From Candidatus Babeliales bacterium (GTDB lineage Bacteria; Babelota; Babeliae; Babelales; Vermiphilaceae), in assembly GCA_020053845.1 (NCBI GenBank), contig JAGVMI010000119.1, forward strand, positions 1-5,720: 5,720 nucleotides of DNA, in the 5' to 3' direction. Each line of letters begins with the position of its first letter. Position 1 is the first letter of the stretch. A program made the position numbers and the translations under genes. The notes below the pieces were generated by a model. The model saw only the letters and a list, made by a program, of their open reading frames with translations. It searched no databases and had not been told where the DNA came from. Shown piece by piece: positions 5,063 to 5,720 of the stretch.

Positions 5063-5720
5063 TTATCTCTTTTGCCCTATTTCGCGAGCAAATATGGCGC
5101 GCGTAAGATTTTTCTGCCGTTCATTTGTTTGCGGATGTAATTGATCAATTGCGTGTGCAACTATGAATTGCCGTGTAGTATGCATTACATCATTGTTAAT
5201 AATTGCATGCGCTTTATCAGGCGTGAGATCGAGTGGGAAATGGAGCTGATCTTGAGGCAGTTGTATGTCACCCATCGGTGATTTTGCTATGAATTTGTCT
5301 GCGGGTGGCGAGTAACTTTTTATTTTACAGGCGCCTTGTGCATTACGCTTGGCTAGAAGCAGATAATTGCCGTCGCAAGACCATCCTGTTCCTCCGCCAT
5401 GGGTATTATCGATGTCGGGTAATTGTCTTGTAGCGAGTATTTTAAGTGCTTGATCTGCACCATTGCGGCCAATGCGCACTATGTGTGTACTGAATGTATC
5501 ATCATCCAAAAGGGTACCAATAGTGAGCCATGCGGTGCCATTGCCTTCTTGTGAAGAAAATGAAAGCTGATGTGCGCCAGGGATGCTCATAGATGCATCG
5601 CGCTTGTGTTTCACATCTATGAAGTTGAGATACTCATTTTCTTGAGCATCTTGGGAGTTATAAGCAATAAGCAGATTGCCTGGCTCTAATTCCGTAGCAG
5701 CTACGCAAGAGTTGCTATTA
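5063..5720 (-). CDS. C-terminal part of a probable beta-propeller (WD40-like) protein
   Basis: The frame stays open to the right edge, so 218 C-terminal residues are visible and the start lies outside. The GTG at 5614 is internal: the codons before it continue the same fold-like pattern (GNLLIAYNSQ then EYLNFIDVK). Blade-like units are visible, the clearest being GWSCDGNYLLLAKRN followed by KIKSYSP, which resembles the strand-turn-strand of WD40 or TolB-type propellers. Others are TAWLTIGTLL with HIVRIGRNG, and HFPLDLTPDKAHAIINND. The C-terminus (about the last 25 residues, rich in R, K and Q) looks like a tail outside the propeller. No catalytic motif is visible, and such domains usually bind proteins or ligands. 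It ends about 350 bases before the folC-like gene and is probably a separate transcription unit. Family assignment rests on pattern only. Confidence 0.6.
   Translation of the reverse strand, partial: NSNSCVAATELEPGNLLIAYNSQDAQENEYLNFIDVKHKRDASMSIPGAHQLSFSSQEGNGTAWLTIGTLLDDDTFSTHIVRIGRNGADQALKILATRQLPDIDNTHGGGTGWSCDGNYLLLAKRNAQGACKIKSYSPPADKFIAKSPMGDIQLPQDQLHFPLDLTPDKAHAIINNDVMHTTRQFIVAHAIDQLHPQTNERQKNLTRAIFAREIGQKR

Noticed and set aside
5063..5614. A complete 183-residue gene starting at GTG 5614
   Set aside because: The frame continues without a stop to the window edge and the extra residues continue the propeller-like pattern, so this is an internal valine codon of a partial gene.

Overview
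The window is a bacterial segment whose recognisable genes all lie on the minus strand, so transcription runs from high to low coordinates. In that order it holds the C-terminal part of a probable beta-propeller protein (cut by the right edge), a gene-free stretch of about 330 bases, a divergent FolC/Mur-ligase-family protein, a small three-helix membrane protein, F-type ATP synthase subunit a (atpB), an enlarged ATP synthase subunit c (atpE), and a GT4-type glycosyltransferase. The last 112 bases at the left edge show no convincing gene. No tRNA, rRNA, CRISPR array or insertion sequence was seen.

The most remarkable gene is atpE. A usual F-type c subunit is one hairpin of about 80 residues. 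This one has 321 residues and consists of four consecutive hairpins (eight membrane helices). The ion-binding carboxylate position recurs every 80, 80 and 82 residues as E61, Q141, E221 and E303, so the second hairpin has lost its carboxylate (Glu to Gln). A 13-base direct repeat spaced exactly 240 bases apart supports tandem duplication at DNA level. The predicted rotor would have three ion sites per four hairpins, a change in ion-to-ATP gearing otherwise familiar from V-type and a few hybrid rotors. The neighbouring subunit a is ordinary and keeps its essential arginine.

folC-like, the small membrane gene, atpB, atpE and the glycosyltransferase gene are separated by 25 bases or fewer, and the small gene overlaps atpB by ATGA, so they look like one operon. 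However, a perfect 12-bp hairpin followed by a U-run, shaped like an intrinsic terminator, lies inside the small membrane gene. It may end folC transcripts or attenuate the ATPase genes. The remaining ATP synthase genes (b, delta, alpha, gamma, beta, epsilon) are absent, so the complex is encoded at more than one locus.

Taxonomy is uncertain. Moderate GC, a split F-type ATPase, a beta-propeller protein and a degenerate folate-type ligase would suit a divergent, perhaps host-associated bacterium (Candidatus Dependentiae/Babeliae is one guess), but nothing here is diagnostic.
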